The notes below the pieces were generated by a model, which searched no databases, was not told the origin of the DNA, and saw nothing but the letters and a program-made list of their open reading frames with translations. DNA of 64,000 nt from Halobacterium noricense (GTDB lineage: Archaea; Halobacteriota; Halobacteria; Halobacteriales; Halobacteriaceae): positions 1,860,001 through 1,924,000 of the forward strand of contig NZ_CP089468.1 in NCBI RefSeq assembly GCF_021233435.1, in the 5' to 3' direction. A program made the translations under genes and the position numbers. Shown piece by piece: positions 1-7,470 of the stretch; within the stretch, counting starts at the first letter, position 1, and each line of letters opens with the position of its first letter.

Positions 1-95
1 GTAGCGCGTACAAACCCGGAGACGATTGACTCGCACTGCCGATTTCACATCCCGCGACCCAAGCGCTTACGCCCCGCGTCGCCCCACACTCGGGT

Positions 96-380
96 ATGCC
101 CGCCGACCTCCACGAGAAGATGGACCGCTACGAGGGCCTGCTGGCCGAAGCGCTCGCGGAAGCCGAAGCCGTTCCACCCGCGGACACGCCGCTGGGCGAG
201 GCCGCTGCCGAGTACGAGGAGATGGCACAGTCGTACCTCGACGACGGCCGTCACTTCCGCGACCACGACGACCCAGTGAACGCGCTCGCGGCGTTCTCCT
301 ACGGGCACGCGTGGCTGGACGCGGGCGCTCGAATCGGGCTCTTCGACGTGCCCGAGAGTGGTCACCTGTTCACCGTGTAG
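96..380 (+). CDS. DUF357 family protein
   Basis: A 94-residue, acidic, all-helical protein. The helical pattern starting LHEKMDRYEGLLAEAL and the later AYSYGHAWLDAG-like stretch (AFSYGHAWLDAGARIGLF, residues about 68-85) match the archaeal DUF357 family, whose function is unknown. Length is normal for the family. The ATG is the first in frame and follows a GTCGGG-type leader without a clear Shine-Dalgarno, as is usual in haloarchaea. It precedes a small regulator gene on the same strand by 76 bp. Family assignment is from recognition of the pattern; no role can be inferred. Confidence 0.85.
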   Translation: MPADLHEKMDRYEGLLAEALAEAEAVPPADTPLGEAAAEYEEMAQSYLDDGRHFRDHDDPVNALAAFSYGHAWLDAGARIGLFDVPESGHLFTV

Positions 381-456
381 GCGCTCGCGCGTCCGGAGCC
401 GGCACGCCGTGCGATGTCGGGTGGTTTTACGGTACTGCGCCGTCTCGGAGTAGTCG

Positions 457-732
457 ATGGAGGCCGCGCTCTGGTACGTGTTGACGGGGACGCGCGGCGG
501 ACCGAACCGCGTCCGCCTGCTGCGGGCGCTCGCCGACCGTCCGAGAAACGCGAACCAGCTCGCGGAGGACCTGGACCTCGACTACAAGACGGTCCGACAC
601 CACCTCGACGTGCTCGTCGAGAACGACATCGTGCAGTCCAGCGGCGACGACTACGGCGCGGTGTACCTGCCGACGGACGCGGCCCGCGACAACTGGGACA
701 CCATCGAGGAAATCATCGAGGAGGTCGAATGA
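457..732 (+). CDS. Winged-helix (ArsR-like) transcriptional regulator
   Basis: A 91-residue winged-helix protein. Residues 15-70 contain the helix-turn-helix: GPNRVRLLRALADRP, then NQLAEDLDLDYKTVRHHLDVL as the recognition part, followed by a wing ending in VYLPTDAARDNW. This is the compact haloarchaeal ArsR/HTH_20 type, with no metal-binding or effector domain visible. It sits 73 bp upstream of a three-helix membrane protein and probably acts on nearby promoters; two similar promoter elements (GAATTTGGGAAA and GAATTCGGGAAA) lie just upstream of the next two genes. The regulatory link is an inference. Confidence 0.85.
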   Translation: MEAALWYVLTGTRGGPNRVRLLRALADRPRNANQLAEDLDLDYKTVRHHLDVLVENDIVQSSGDDYGAVYLPTDAARDNWDTIEEIIEEVE

Positions 733-758
733 TGCACGATTCTAGGGGAATACCGGCC

Positions 759-770
759 GAATTTGGGAAA
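759..770 (+). promoter_or_regulatory. Upstream element GAATTTGGGAAA
   Basis: The 12-mer ends 36 bp before the ATG of the small membrane protein gene at 806, and is followed by a TATA-like GTATAACTA. A near-identical 12-mer (one mismatch) occupies the matching place in front of the surface-protein gene at 1335. The position, just upstream of the expected TATA box, suits a shared activator or repressor site. The binding factor is not known; the neighbouring winged-helix protein is the obvious candidate. Confidence 0.45.
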
Positions 771-805
771 GCGTATAACTACCGCTCCTGCCAACGGTGG
801 TGTAG

Positions 806-1108
806 ATGACAGTCTGGGCGGACGTGACGCGAGCGGCGATGGCGGTCAACGTCGTCGCACTGCTCGCGCTCTGCGGCGTGTGGGCTCGCAACTACCGGCA
901 GATACAGTCGAAACACACGCTCGGCCTGCTCGTGTTCGGTCTGCTGTTGCTCGGGGAGAACGCGCTCGGGCTCTACTACTTCGTGATGCACGACGTGTTG
1001 ACCGCGTGGTTCAGCGGCCTGCCGTCGATTTCCGCGACCGCGATGATGGCGCTGCGGCTGCTCGAAACTGCCGCCATCGCGTTCCTGCTGTGGGTGACGT
1101 GGGACTGA
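806..1108 (+). CDS. Small three-helix membrane protein
   Basis: A 100-residue hydrophobic protein with three predicted membrane helices at about residues 10-27, 36-58 and 78-97, and a short polar loop (RNYRQIQSKH) between the first two. No catalytic motif is seen. It lies downstream of a winged-helix regulator on the same strand; such regulator plus small membrane protein pairs are common in haloarchaea and often mean local control. It has its own promoter, with TATA-like GTATAACTA about 30 bp before the ATG. I do not recognise a named family. Confidence 0.75.
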   Translation: MTVWADVTRAAMAVNVVALLALCGVWARNYRQIQSKHTLGLLVFGLLLLGENALGLYYFVMHDVLTAWFSGLPSISATAMMALRLLETAAIAFLLWVTWD

Positions 1109-1290
1109 CCCAATACTGACTCGGCACTGACCTGGCACTGACCTCGCTTCTTCGGCTCGCTCACGACGACCAGCCTAGCCGCAGCCACCGCGCCCGATAC
1201 CCTCCTCCGCCAGACTTGGCAATACGATGATATCGGCGATAGAGGGGCCTAGGGACGCAATTTGGCGAATCTCCGGCGGAAATTGGGCCT

Positions 1291-1302
1291 GAATTCGGGA
1301 AA
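1291..1302 (+). promoter_or_regulatory. Upstream element GAATTCGGGAAA
   Basis: This differs by one base from the element at 759-770 and lies 33 bp before the start codon at 1335. Both copies are preceded by GGCC or GGCCT and followed by an A/T-rich stretch ending in TACCG, so the similarity extends beyond the 12-mer. This suggests the surface protein and the small membrane protein share a regulator. Confidence 0.45.
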
Positions 1303-1334
1303 TCTTCTTTCAAGTACCGGGTGTCGTCGGTGGT

Positions 1335-3350
1335 ATGCGGGAACGCATCCAAGCACTCGTGCTCACAGCCGTCGTCGTTGGCTCGCTGTTCGCCGTCGCA
1401 CCTGCGGCAGCGACGGCCGACCAGCAGGCGGCTGCGAGCGTCACGTTCGACGCACAGACTTCCGGTGGCCAGACGGTCACCGTCGACAGCGCCACGCTCC
1501 CGAACGGCGGGTTCGTGACGATTCACGACAGCAGCGTGCAGGAGGGCGAAACGCTCGGCAGCGTCGTCGGGTCGTCGGCGTACCTCGAACCCGGCACGCA
1601 CGACAACGTCACCGTCCACCTGGACGAGCCGCTCGCCGAGGACGACACGCTCGTCGCGATGCCGCACATGGACACCGACGGCGACCGCGTCTACGAGTTT
1701 GTCTCCGCGAACGCGGCCGTCGACGGCCCGTACACGGCTGACGGCGGTGCTGTCGTCGCCGCGGCGAACGTCACCGCGTCCTCAACCGTGTCGATGAGCG
1801 ACCAGCCGACCGACGGTAATTCCGTCGTCGTCGACCGCGTCGAGCTGGCCGAGCCCGGCTTCGTCGCCGTCCACAACGACAGCCTCCTCGACGGCGACGC
1901 GCTCGGCAGCGTCGTCGGGCACTCCGCGTACCTCTCGGCGGGCGTCCACGAGAACGTCCGCGTCGAACTCGACGAGTCGGTCGGCAACGAGACGGTGATT
2001 CCGATGCCCCACGTCGACTCCGACGGCGACGAGACCTACGACTTCGTCTCCTCCGAGGGCAGCGACGACGGCCCGTTCACCGACATGAACGGGGAAGCCG
2101 TCCTCGACACCGCGATGGTCACGCAGTCGAACACGGCGTCCGTGTCCGCGATGAACCAGACCACCGGCGGTCACGCCGCGACCGTCGATTCGGTGTTCCT
2201 GCCCGACGGCGGGTTCGTCACCGTCCACGACGGTAGCGTCACCGAGGGCGCGGTCTTCGAGAGCATCCGCGGCACGTCGATGTACCTCGAACCCGGCCTC
2301 CACCGGAACGTCCGCGTGAGCCTCGACGACCCGTACACCGAGGACGGCACGCTCGTGCCGATGGCGCACATGGACACGAACGGCGACGAAGCGTACACGT
2401 TCGAGGAATCCGAGGGCAGCGAGGACGGCCCGTACACGGCTGACGGTAGCGCAGTCGTCGACACCGCGTCCGCGACCGTCTCCGCGTCCGTCAGCGTCGA
2501 CCACCAGCAGTCCGACGGCCACACGGTCGTCGTGGACTCTGTCGACCTCAGCGAACCCGGCTTCGTGACGATTCACGACGCCTCCCTGTTCACCGGCGAG
2601 TCGCTCGGCAGCGTCGCAGGGACGTCGACGTACCTCGAAGCCGGCCACCACGAGGACGTCGAAATCACCCTCCACGACCCGATCAACGAGTCACAGACGG
2701 TCGTTGCGATGCCCCACGTGGACTCTGACGGGGACCAGTCGTACGACTTCGTCACCTCCGAGGGCAGCGACGACGGGCCGTTCACCGCGAACGGCGGCGC
2801 GGTCGTCGACACCGCCCACGCGTCCGTGAACGCAGTCACGACCATCAGCGACCAGGAGAGCGACGGGTCGACGGTCGTCGTCGACTCGGTGACGCTCGCG
2901 AACGGCGGGTTCGTGACGATTCACGACGGCACCCTCGCCGACGGCGCGGTCTTCGACAGCGTCCGCGGCACCTCCGCGTACCTCGCACCCGGCACCCACG
3001 AGAACGTCGAAGTGATGCTGGACAGCGAACTCGACGGCGAGACGACGGTGTTCGCGATGGCGCACGCGGACTCCGACGGCGACGAGACGTACACGTTCGT
3101 CGAATCGGAGGGCAGCGCCGACGGCCCGTACGTCGCCAACGGCGCACCCGTAATGAGTTCCGCGACGGTGGACGCGCCCGCGATGACGACCGAAACCACC
3201 GAAACGATGGAAACGACTGAGATGATGCAGACCACCGAGGCTGGCGACACGACCGACGACGGATCCGGCGGGAGCGTCCCCGGCTTCGGCATCGGTATTG
3301 CGCTCGTCGCACTCCTCGGGGCCGCGCTGCTGGCAGTTCGACAGCAGTAA
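1335..3350 (+). CDS. Secreted surface protein with five DUF7282-type domains and PGF-CTERM anchor
   Basis: A 671-residue exported protein. Residues 1-28 form a Sec-type signal peptide (hydrophobic LVLTAVVVGSLFAVA then APAAATA). Five tandem domains of about 115 residues follow (roughly 34-145, 150-262, 266-378, 382-492, 496-610). Each has the order GFV(T/A)(I/V)H(D/N), a (S/T)xYL(E/S/A)(P/A)G turn, and an acidic D(T/S)(D/N)GD loop, which could bind a cation. A Thr/Glu linker (about 612-640) precedes a C-terminal PGF motif, one membrane helix and RQQ. That end is the PGF-CTERM signal recognised by archaeosortase, which normally exchanges it for a lipid anchor. Function beyond a cell-surface role is unknown. 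Confidence 0.9.
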   Translation: MRERIQALVLTAVVVGSLFAVAPAAATADQQAAASVTFDAQTSGGQTVTVDSATLPNGGFVTIHDSSVQEGETLGSVVGSSAYLEPGTHDNVTVHLDEPLAEDDTLVAMPHMDTDGDRVYEFVSANAAVDGPYTADGGAVVAAANVTASSTVSMSDQPTDGNSVVVDRVELAEPGFVAVHNDSLLDGDALGSVVGHSAYLSAGVHENVRVELDESVGNETVIPMPHVDSDGDETYDFVSSEGSDDGPFTDMNGEAVLDTAMVTQSNTASVSAMNQTTGGHAATVDSVFLPDGGFVTVHDGSVTEGAVFESIRGTSMYLEPGLHRNVRVSLDDPYTEDGTLVPMAHMDTNGDEAYTFEESEGSEDGPYTADGSAVVDTASATVSASVSVDHQQSDGHTVVVDSVDLSEPGFVTIHDASLFTGESLGSVAGTSTYLEAGHHEDVEITLHDPINESQTVVAMPHVDSDGDQSYDFVTSEGSDDGPFTANGGAVVDTAHASVNAVTTISDQESDGSTVVVDSVTLANGGFVTIHDGTLADGAVFDSVRGTSAYLAPGTHENVEVMLDSELDGETTVFAMAHADSDGDETYTFVESEGSADGPYVANGAPVMSSATVDAPAMTTETTETMETTEMMQTTEAGDTTDDGSGGSVPGFGIGIALVALLGAALLAVRQQ

Positions 3351-3437
3351 CGCGCTCGACACGGTGATTCGGCCCGGCGAGCATCGGCGGAACGGCCACC
3401 AGCCATTTTTCAGGGGCCGGTCTACGTCCACACGTTC

Positions 3438-3830
3438 ATGAAGCACGACGAGTTCGTCGGTGCGGTCCAGAACCGTGCCGAACTGGCCTCCCGTGGCGAA
3501 GCAATCCGAGTCACCCGCGCCGTCCTCACCACGCTCGGTGAACGACTGCAGCCGGGCGAAGCGTCCGACCTCGCTGGCCCGCTCCCGATGGAAATCGACA
3601 TCTTCCTCCACCAGGCGGACTCCGGCCAGATATTCGACTACGACGACTTCGTCCAGCGGGTCGCCGAGCGCGCGAACGCCGACTACGCCGACGCCGCGTT
3701 CTACGCGCAGGTCGTGCTGGACGTCGTCGACGAGACGGTGCCCGAGAGCGAACTCCAGGACGTCACCGCCCAGCTCCCCGAGGGCTACGACGACCTCTTC
3801 GAGCTACTCGCTACCGACGAGTACTACTGA
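3438..3830 (+). CDS. DUF2267 domain protein
   Basis: A 130-residue acidic protein with the DUF2267 pattern: FVGAVQNRAEL near the N-terminus, then AIRVTRAVLTTLGERLQPGEASDLAGPLP, and a second half-repeat with FVQRVAERA and QVVLDVVDETVP followed by LPEGYDDLF. The two halves look like a duplicated helical unit, as in the family. DUF2267 proteins are often stress-linked but have no defined biochemical role. The gene has its own start 87 bp after the surface-protein gene and is the last core-like gene before the fructose island. Confidence 0.88.
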   Translation: MKHDEFVGAVQNRAELASRGEAIRVTRAVLTTLGERLQPGEASDLAGPLPMEIDIFLHQADSGQIFDYDDFVQRVAERANADYADAAFYAQVVLDVVDETVPESELQDVTAQLPEGYDDLFELLATDEYY

Positions 3831-3840
3831 GCGAGACGGA

Positions 3841-3894
3841 GTAGTGTTCAGATACGTAGACGAGAGTAGCGGAGACGATGTTGTCTTTTGAAAG
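3841..3894. repeat. Left copy of 54-bp inverted repeat flanking the fructose island
   Basis: This 54-nt stretch matches the reverse complement of 13518-13571 at 47 of 54 positions, with no gaps. The core AGTAGCGGAGACGA is identical in both. Two of the seven differences are synonymous if the element is read as coding; both copies then end in the frame DESSGDDV(V/A)F followed by TGA. The pair therefore could be remnants of the 3' end of a duplicated gene, or a recombination site. It starts 10 bp after the DUF2267 stop codon. Confidence 0.8.
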
Positions 3895-4184
3895 CCCTCG
3901 GCGGTCTCGGCCGTCGGGAGACTCGCAGTGCTCGTCTCCCGTGGTCTCGTTCGTTGCACTCACGACACTCCCGCGGCTCGCTACGCGCGTTCACTCTCGT
4001 CTGAGCGGCTGAAATTGAGGCTATATCGGGTTTAACGAGTCTGTAATGCGTGTTTTCGATTGAATCAACGAGGGGAAACTGCCTCAAATCGCTCTCCAAA
4101 CGCACGCTCTTATTGTATTACCAACTATGTGGCCGAGTTTCGTCAACTTCCAGCAGTGTTGGCACTTAACTCCGCGCTCGTATG
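3895..4184. other. Gene-free, partly AT-rich junction segment
   Basis: About 290 bp without a recognisable gene. It starts with a perfect 8-bp stem-loop (CGGGAGAC at 3915-3922 and GTCTCCCG at 3934-3941). A distinctly AT-rich part follows (about 4010-4160), bounded by TTGAGGC at 4015-4021 and its complement GCCTCAA at 4081-4087. These 7-bp ends could be the remains of a small mobile element, but no transposase fragment is recognisable. The composition differs from both the core chromosome and the fructose genes, in keeping with a decayed insertion junction. Confidence 0.4.
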
Positions 4185-4516
4185 CGCGCGCTCGACGGCG
4201 GTCCTGACGCTGTCGTCGAGGACCTCCGCGGGGAGACCAAGCTTCGGTACACCGGCACGATGGGAGCCCATGTCGATCACATCCTCGTCAGCGGAGGACT
4301 CCGGGGTACCCGGTGACCGAGTCGATCCCCGACGGCGTCCTCCGACTCCAGTACGAGGCGAATCCCGTGGCGTACATCCTCGAATCGGCCGGTGGCGCGG
4401 CCTCGACCGGCTCGATCCCAATCCTCGGTGCGATGCCCAACGGCGTCCATCAGCGGGTTCCCGCCTTCTTCGGGACGGCCGATCTTCTCGCGGAGCTAGA
4501 GGCCGCGCTCGCTTGA
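4182..4516 (+). pseudogene. fbp: Fructose-1,6-bisphosphatase (class I) remnant, frameshifted
   Basis: Two adjoining reading frames together spell the C-terminal third of a class I FBPase. From 4182 the frame reads RALDGGPDAVVEDL then GETKLRYTGTMGAHVDHILV and SGGL, like the family's RYIGSMVADxHR-xLLxGG block. After GGL the frame is lost (TGA at 4317-4319), and the other frame continues YPVTESIPDGVLRLQYEANP, then AYILESAGG, STGSIPILG and HQRVPAFFG, all family hallmarks. The metal-binding N-terminal two thirds are absent. It lies just past ptsB in the fructose cluster, so the cluster probably once carried an fbp gene. It cannot be functional. Confidence 0.85.
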
Positions 4517-4568
4517 GAGGCTCGCGGCTGTCGACGTTGTCTTCGGACGGAAATATCGCCGCGAGCAC

Positions 4569-5018
4569 TCAGGAGAATAGCCGCTTGAGGCGGGCGACCA
4601 GGCCCTTGGACCGGTCGCCGCCGCGCCGCTGTGGCCGGGCCTCGTCCTCGGTTGTCACCGAGGAGGCGTCGTCGGTCTCCCCGGCACCGTCGGCCGGCAC
4701 CGCTTCGGCCTCGCTCTCTGCGGCGTCGATCGCGTCTTCGAGCATTCCCTCGGCGTCGTTGACGGCGTCTTTGACCGTTCCCTTGACGAGGGGTTTCCCC
4801 TCGAACCGGTCGCGGTTGACCGAGGTGTCGGCCGCGATGACGACCGCGTCAGCGTTCGCGACGTCGTCGGCCGAGAGTTCGTTCTCCACGCCCATGGCTC
4901 CCTGGATCTCGACTTTGATGTCGTGACCGTCGTCGGCCGCGACCTGTTCCAGGTTCTCGGCCGCCATCTGGCTGTGTGCGATACCCGTCGGACAGGACGT
5001 TACTGCGACGAAGTTCAT
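4569..5018 (-). CDS. ptsB: PTS fructose-specific EIIB component
   Basis: Accepts phosphate from EIIA and passes it to fructose during transport by EIIC. The protein is 149 residues. Residues 1-100 are a fructose-type EIIB domain: VAVTSCPTGIAHSQMAAENL with the phosphorylated cysteine at position 9, then VEIQGAMGVEN and VVIAADTSVNRDRF. Beyond about residue 103 there is a non-domain tail, first acidic (about 40 residues) then basic (RSKGLVARLKRLFS), which is not needed in the minimal domain. It is the last gene of the operon and overlaps the end of ptsI by 4 bp. EIIB is a free-standing protein here rather than fused to EIIC. Confidence 0.95.
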   Translation of the reverse strand: MNFVAVTSCPTGIAHSQMAAENLEQVAADDGHDIKVEIQGAMGVENELSADDVANADAVVIAADTSVNRDRFEGKPLVKGTVKDAVNDAEGMLEDAIDAAESEAEAVPADGAGETDDASSVTTEDEARPQRRGGDRSKGLVARLKRLFS

Positions 5019-6712
5019 GGTTTATCTCTTAGGATTTTGTCGACTTCAGCTTTTGTCTCGGCCGCGAGCGCGCTCTCTGCGAGGGCCGCAGCGTCCTCGC
5101 TGTCAGTCTCAGTAATCGTCCGCTTTACGTCCGGCACCGTGATGGCGCTCATGCTGAGCTCGTCCAGACCCAGACCAACGAGCAGCTCCGTCAGCGCCGG
5201 ATCGCCGGCCATTTCGCCGCACATCCCGACCCAGGCGTCGGTGGCCTCAGCGGACTCGACACACCGTTTGATCGCCCGCAACACGGCCGGGTGACGCGGG
5301 TCGTGCAAGTCAGCGACGGCGTCGTTCTCGCGGGCCGCGGCCATCACGTACTGGATGAGATCGTTGGTCCCGATGCTGAGGAAATCGACCTGGTCGGCGA
5401 ACTCTGGGGCCGTGAACGCCGCTCCGGGCGTCTCAACCATCACGCCGAGCTCAGGGATACCGTGGGAGACATTCGCGGCTTCGAGACGCTCCGCAACCGA
5501 CTCGACCGCCGCGAGCGCGTTGTCGAGCTCCGAGACAGTCGCAACCATCGGGAACATCACCGCGAGATCCCCGCCCTCGACGGCCGCGGCCCGCAACAGC
5601 GCGCGCAGTTGCGTCTCGAAGAGGTCTCCGTCGGGGCCCAGCGAGCGCCTGATCCCCCGCTGGCCCAGGAAGGGATTCTCCTCGTCGGGGAGGTCCAGGT
5701 ACGGGATCGGCTTGTCGCCCCCGATGTCGAGAGTTCGGACGACGACGCGTCCGTCCGGAAACGCCCGGAGCGCCTCGGCGTAGGTCTCGTACTGCTCGTC
5801 CTCGTCGGGCGGTCGCTCGCGGTCGAGGAAGAGAAACTCCGTCCGGAAGAGGCCGATCCCGTCGGCCCCCTGCTCGACAGCGCCCGCTAGCTCCGCGGCG
5901 GTCCCGAGGTTAGCGGCGACCTCGATTTGCCGGCCGTCGGACGTCTCGACGGGCCCCTCGAGAATCTCGACGTCACGGCCGCCCGCGGCCCGCTCTTTGG
6001 TCTCCTCGTCGGGTTCGACAACCACTTCGCCCGCGTCGCCGTCGACGACGACTTCGCTCTCGCTCTCGACGGCCAGCAGCTCCTCTCCAACCCCAACGAC
6101 GGCCGGGATGGCGAGCGACCGGGCGAAGATGGCGGCGTGAGAGGTCCGACCGCCCACCGCGGTGACGAAGCCGGCGATGCGGTCCGGATCGAGCTGTGCC
6201 GTGTCGCTCGGTGTGAGCCGCTCGGCGAGCAAGATGGTGCCCTTGGGCAGCGCGGTGAGGTCCGTCCGCTCGCTATCGGTGAGGATCCGGACAAGCCGGT
6301 CACGCAGGTCGCGCAGGTCGTCGGCCCGCTCGGCCATTCGGCCCTCCATGGACTCGAACTGCGATATCGGTGCCTTGAACCCTTCAACCACAGCGTGTTC
6401 GGCCGGAAGTCCGCCCTCAATCTCGGTCTCGACGGGCTCTATCAGTTGGGGGTCGTCGAGAAACTGGATGTGAGAGCCGAACACATCGGCCTCCTCCTCG
6501 CCGACGCGCTCGCGCAGGCGCTCTCGCTCGACTTGCAGTTCCTCGCGGGCCTCCTCGCGGGCGGCCTCATAGCGCTCGTGCTCCGCCTCTCCGTCGACGC
6601 GCTCGGGGTCCGGCGGATCAGGCAGCTCCGCGTCCGGCTCGTACCACGCGACGATCCCGACTCCCGAACTGGGCACCGCACCGGCCCCGGAGAGGACGCG
6701 TTGGGCCATCAT
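5015..6712 (-). CDS. ptsI: Phosphoenolpyruvate-protein phosphotransferase (PTS enzyme I)
   Basis: Starts the PTS relay by taking phosphate from PEP and passing it to HPr. It has 565 residues, the usual length. The order is N-terminal HPr-binding helices (about 20-140), a swivelling phosphohistidine domain with GGRTSHAAIFARSLAIPAVVG (active His in TSHAAI), then the PEP-binding barrel with GIGLFRTEFLFL, RTLDIGGDKPIPYL, NPFLGQRGIR, SIGTNDLIQY and the catalytic-cysteine block WVGMCGEMAGDP. I chose the ATG at 6712 because it overlaps the ptsH stop; the in-frame extension upstream lies inside ptsH. An alternative ATG is 3 bp later. Confidence 0.95.
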   Translation of the reverse strand: MMAQRVLSGAGAVPSSGVGIVAWYEPDAELPDPPDPERVDGEAEHERYEAAREEAREELQVERERLRERVGEEEADVFGSHIQFLDDPQLIEPVETEIEGGLPAEHAVVEGFKAPISQFESMEGRMAERADDLRDLRDRLVRILTDSERTDLTALPKGTILLAERLTPSDTAQLDPDRIAGFVTAVGGRTSHAAIFARSLAIPAVVGVGEELLAVESESEVVVDGDAGEVVVEPDEETKERAAGGRDVEILEGPVETSDGRQIEVAANLGTAAELAGAVEQGADGIGLFRTEFLFLDRERPPDEDEQYETYAEALRAFPDGRVVVRTLDIGGDKPIPYLDLPDEENPFLGQRGIRRSLGPDGDLFETQLRALLRAAAVEGGDLAVMFPMVATVSELDNALAAVESVAERLEAANVSHGIPELGVMVETPGAAFTAPEFADQVDFLSIGTNDLIQYVMAAARENDAVADLHDPRHPAVLRAIKRCVESAEATDAWVGMCGEMAGDPALTELLVGLGLDELSMSAITVPDVKRTITETDSEDAAALAESALAAETKAEVDKILRDKP

Positions 6713-6984
6713 CCGCCGTCCCCCTCGGACGTCGAGAGGACCGCTTCGAGGGCGTCGAGCGCGTCCTCGGCGTCCTCTCCCTCCGCGCTCAGGGCGACGT
6801 TGTCTCCGCAACCGGCGCCCAAGCTCGTCACGGCCAGCATTGATCGGGCGTCGACCCGCTCGCCGTTGTCCGCGAGGCCGGCCTCGATCTTGCAGTCGTA
6901 CTCGTTTGCCGTCTCGACGAACTCAGCGGCCGGCCGGGCGTGGAGCCCCGCCTCGGGGACGACGGTGACGACGCGGTCGGTCAT
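6709..6984 (-). CDS. ptsH: Phosphocarrier protein HPr
   Basis: Shuttles phosphate from enzyme I to EIIA-Fru. The 91-residue protein has the active site AGLHARPAAEFV with His15 at the expected position, and ARSMLAVTSLGA with a serine at position 48. That serine sits near the place of the regulatory Ser46 of Gram-positive HPr, but archaeal HPr kinase control is not established and none is visible here. The gene overlaps ptsA by 4 bp upstream and ptsI by 4 bp downstream, so translation is tightly coupled. Confidence 0.95.
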   Translation of the reverse strand: MTDRVVTVVPEAGLHARPAAEFVETANEYDCKIEAGLADNGERVDARSMLAVTSLGAGCGDNVALSAEGEDAEDALDALEAVLSTSEGDGG

Positions 6985-7454
6985 GCCAGAGCCTCCGTGA
7001 CGACCTCCCGCACCTCCTCCGGGGACTCCGCCTCGTAGAGGGAGTCCCGAACCTCGTCGTGCATGAGCGACCGCGAGAGCGAACTCAGGATGCTGAGGTG
7101 CTCGTCCTCACCCCCGGCGGGCACAAGGATCATGAAGATCAGGTGAGCGAGCGAGCCGTCCATCGCGCCGAAGTCGATCCCCTCTTCGGAGCGAGCGAAC
7201 GCGACCGTCGGCCGGTCCACGGCCTCAGTTTGGGTGTGCGGGATGCCGATCCCCTTTCCCACGCCCGTTGTCGTCTCCTCCTCGCGAGCGAGGAGTGCGT
7301 CGAGGGCCGCGTTGCGGTCGGTGACTCGCCCCGCGTCGACCGCGAGGTCCAGCAGGAACTCGATGCAGGCCGCCTTCTCAGCGGGCGGTTCCGAAAGGGA
7401 TGTCAGATCCGTCGTCAGTATCGATTCGATCGTATTAGTATCCATTATTGACAT
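6981..7454 (-). CDS. ptsA: PTS fructose-specific EIIA component
   Basis: Transfers phosphate from HPr to EIIB. The 157-residue protein has the mannitol/fructose EIIA fold: an early CIEFLLDLAVDAGRV helix, ALLAREEETTTGVGKGIGIPHTQ with the active histidine in IPHTQ, and late FMILVPAGGEDEHLSILSSL. The start at 7454 (MSIMDTN) lies 17 bp after the ptsC stop; a second ATG at 7445 is also plausible. Longer in-frame extensions would run into ptsC and have no EIIA similarity. It is part of the ptsC-A-H-I-B operon. Confidence 0.93.
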   Translation of the reverse strand: MSIMDTNTIESILTTDLTSLSEPPAEKAACIEFLLDLAVDAGRVTDRNAALDALLAREEETTTGVGKGIGIPHTQTEAVDRPTVAFARSEEGIDFGAMDGSLAHLIFMILVPAGGEDEHLSILSSLSRSLMHDEVRDSLYEAESPEEVREVVTEALA

Positions 7455-7470
7455 ATGGGTCCGAAGGGTC

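Noticed and set aside
2691-3611. Long minus-strand frames opposite the surface-protein gene
   Set aside because: They are the antisense of a highly repetitive, C-ending coding sequence; the translated products are Arg/Val-rich with no family pattern.
3897-4105. 85-residue minus-strand frame reading MRLESDLRQFPLVDSIENTH
   Set aside because: It looks slightly transposase-like and lies in an AT-rich patch, but I cannot match it to a family and half of it is low-complexity Arg-rich sequence.
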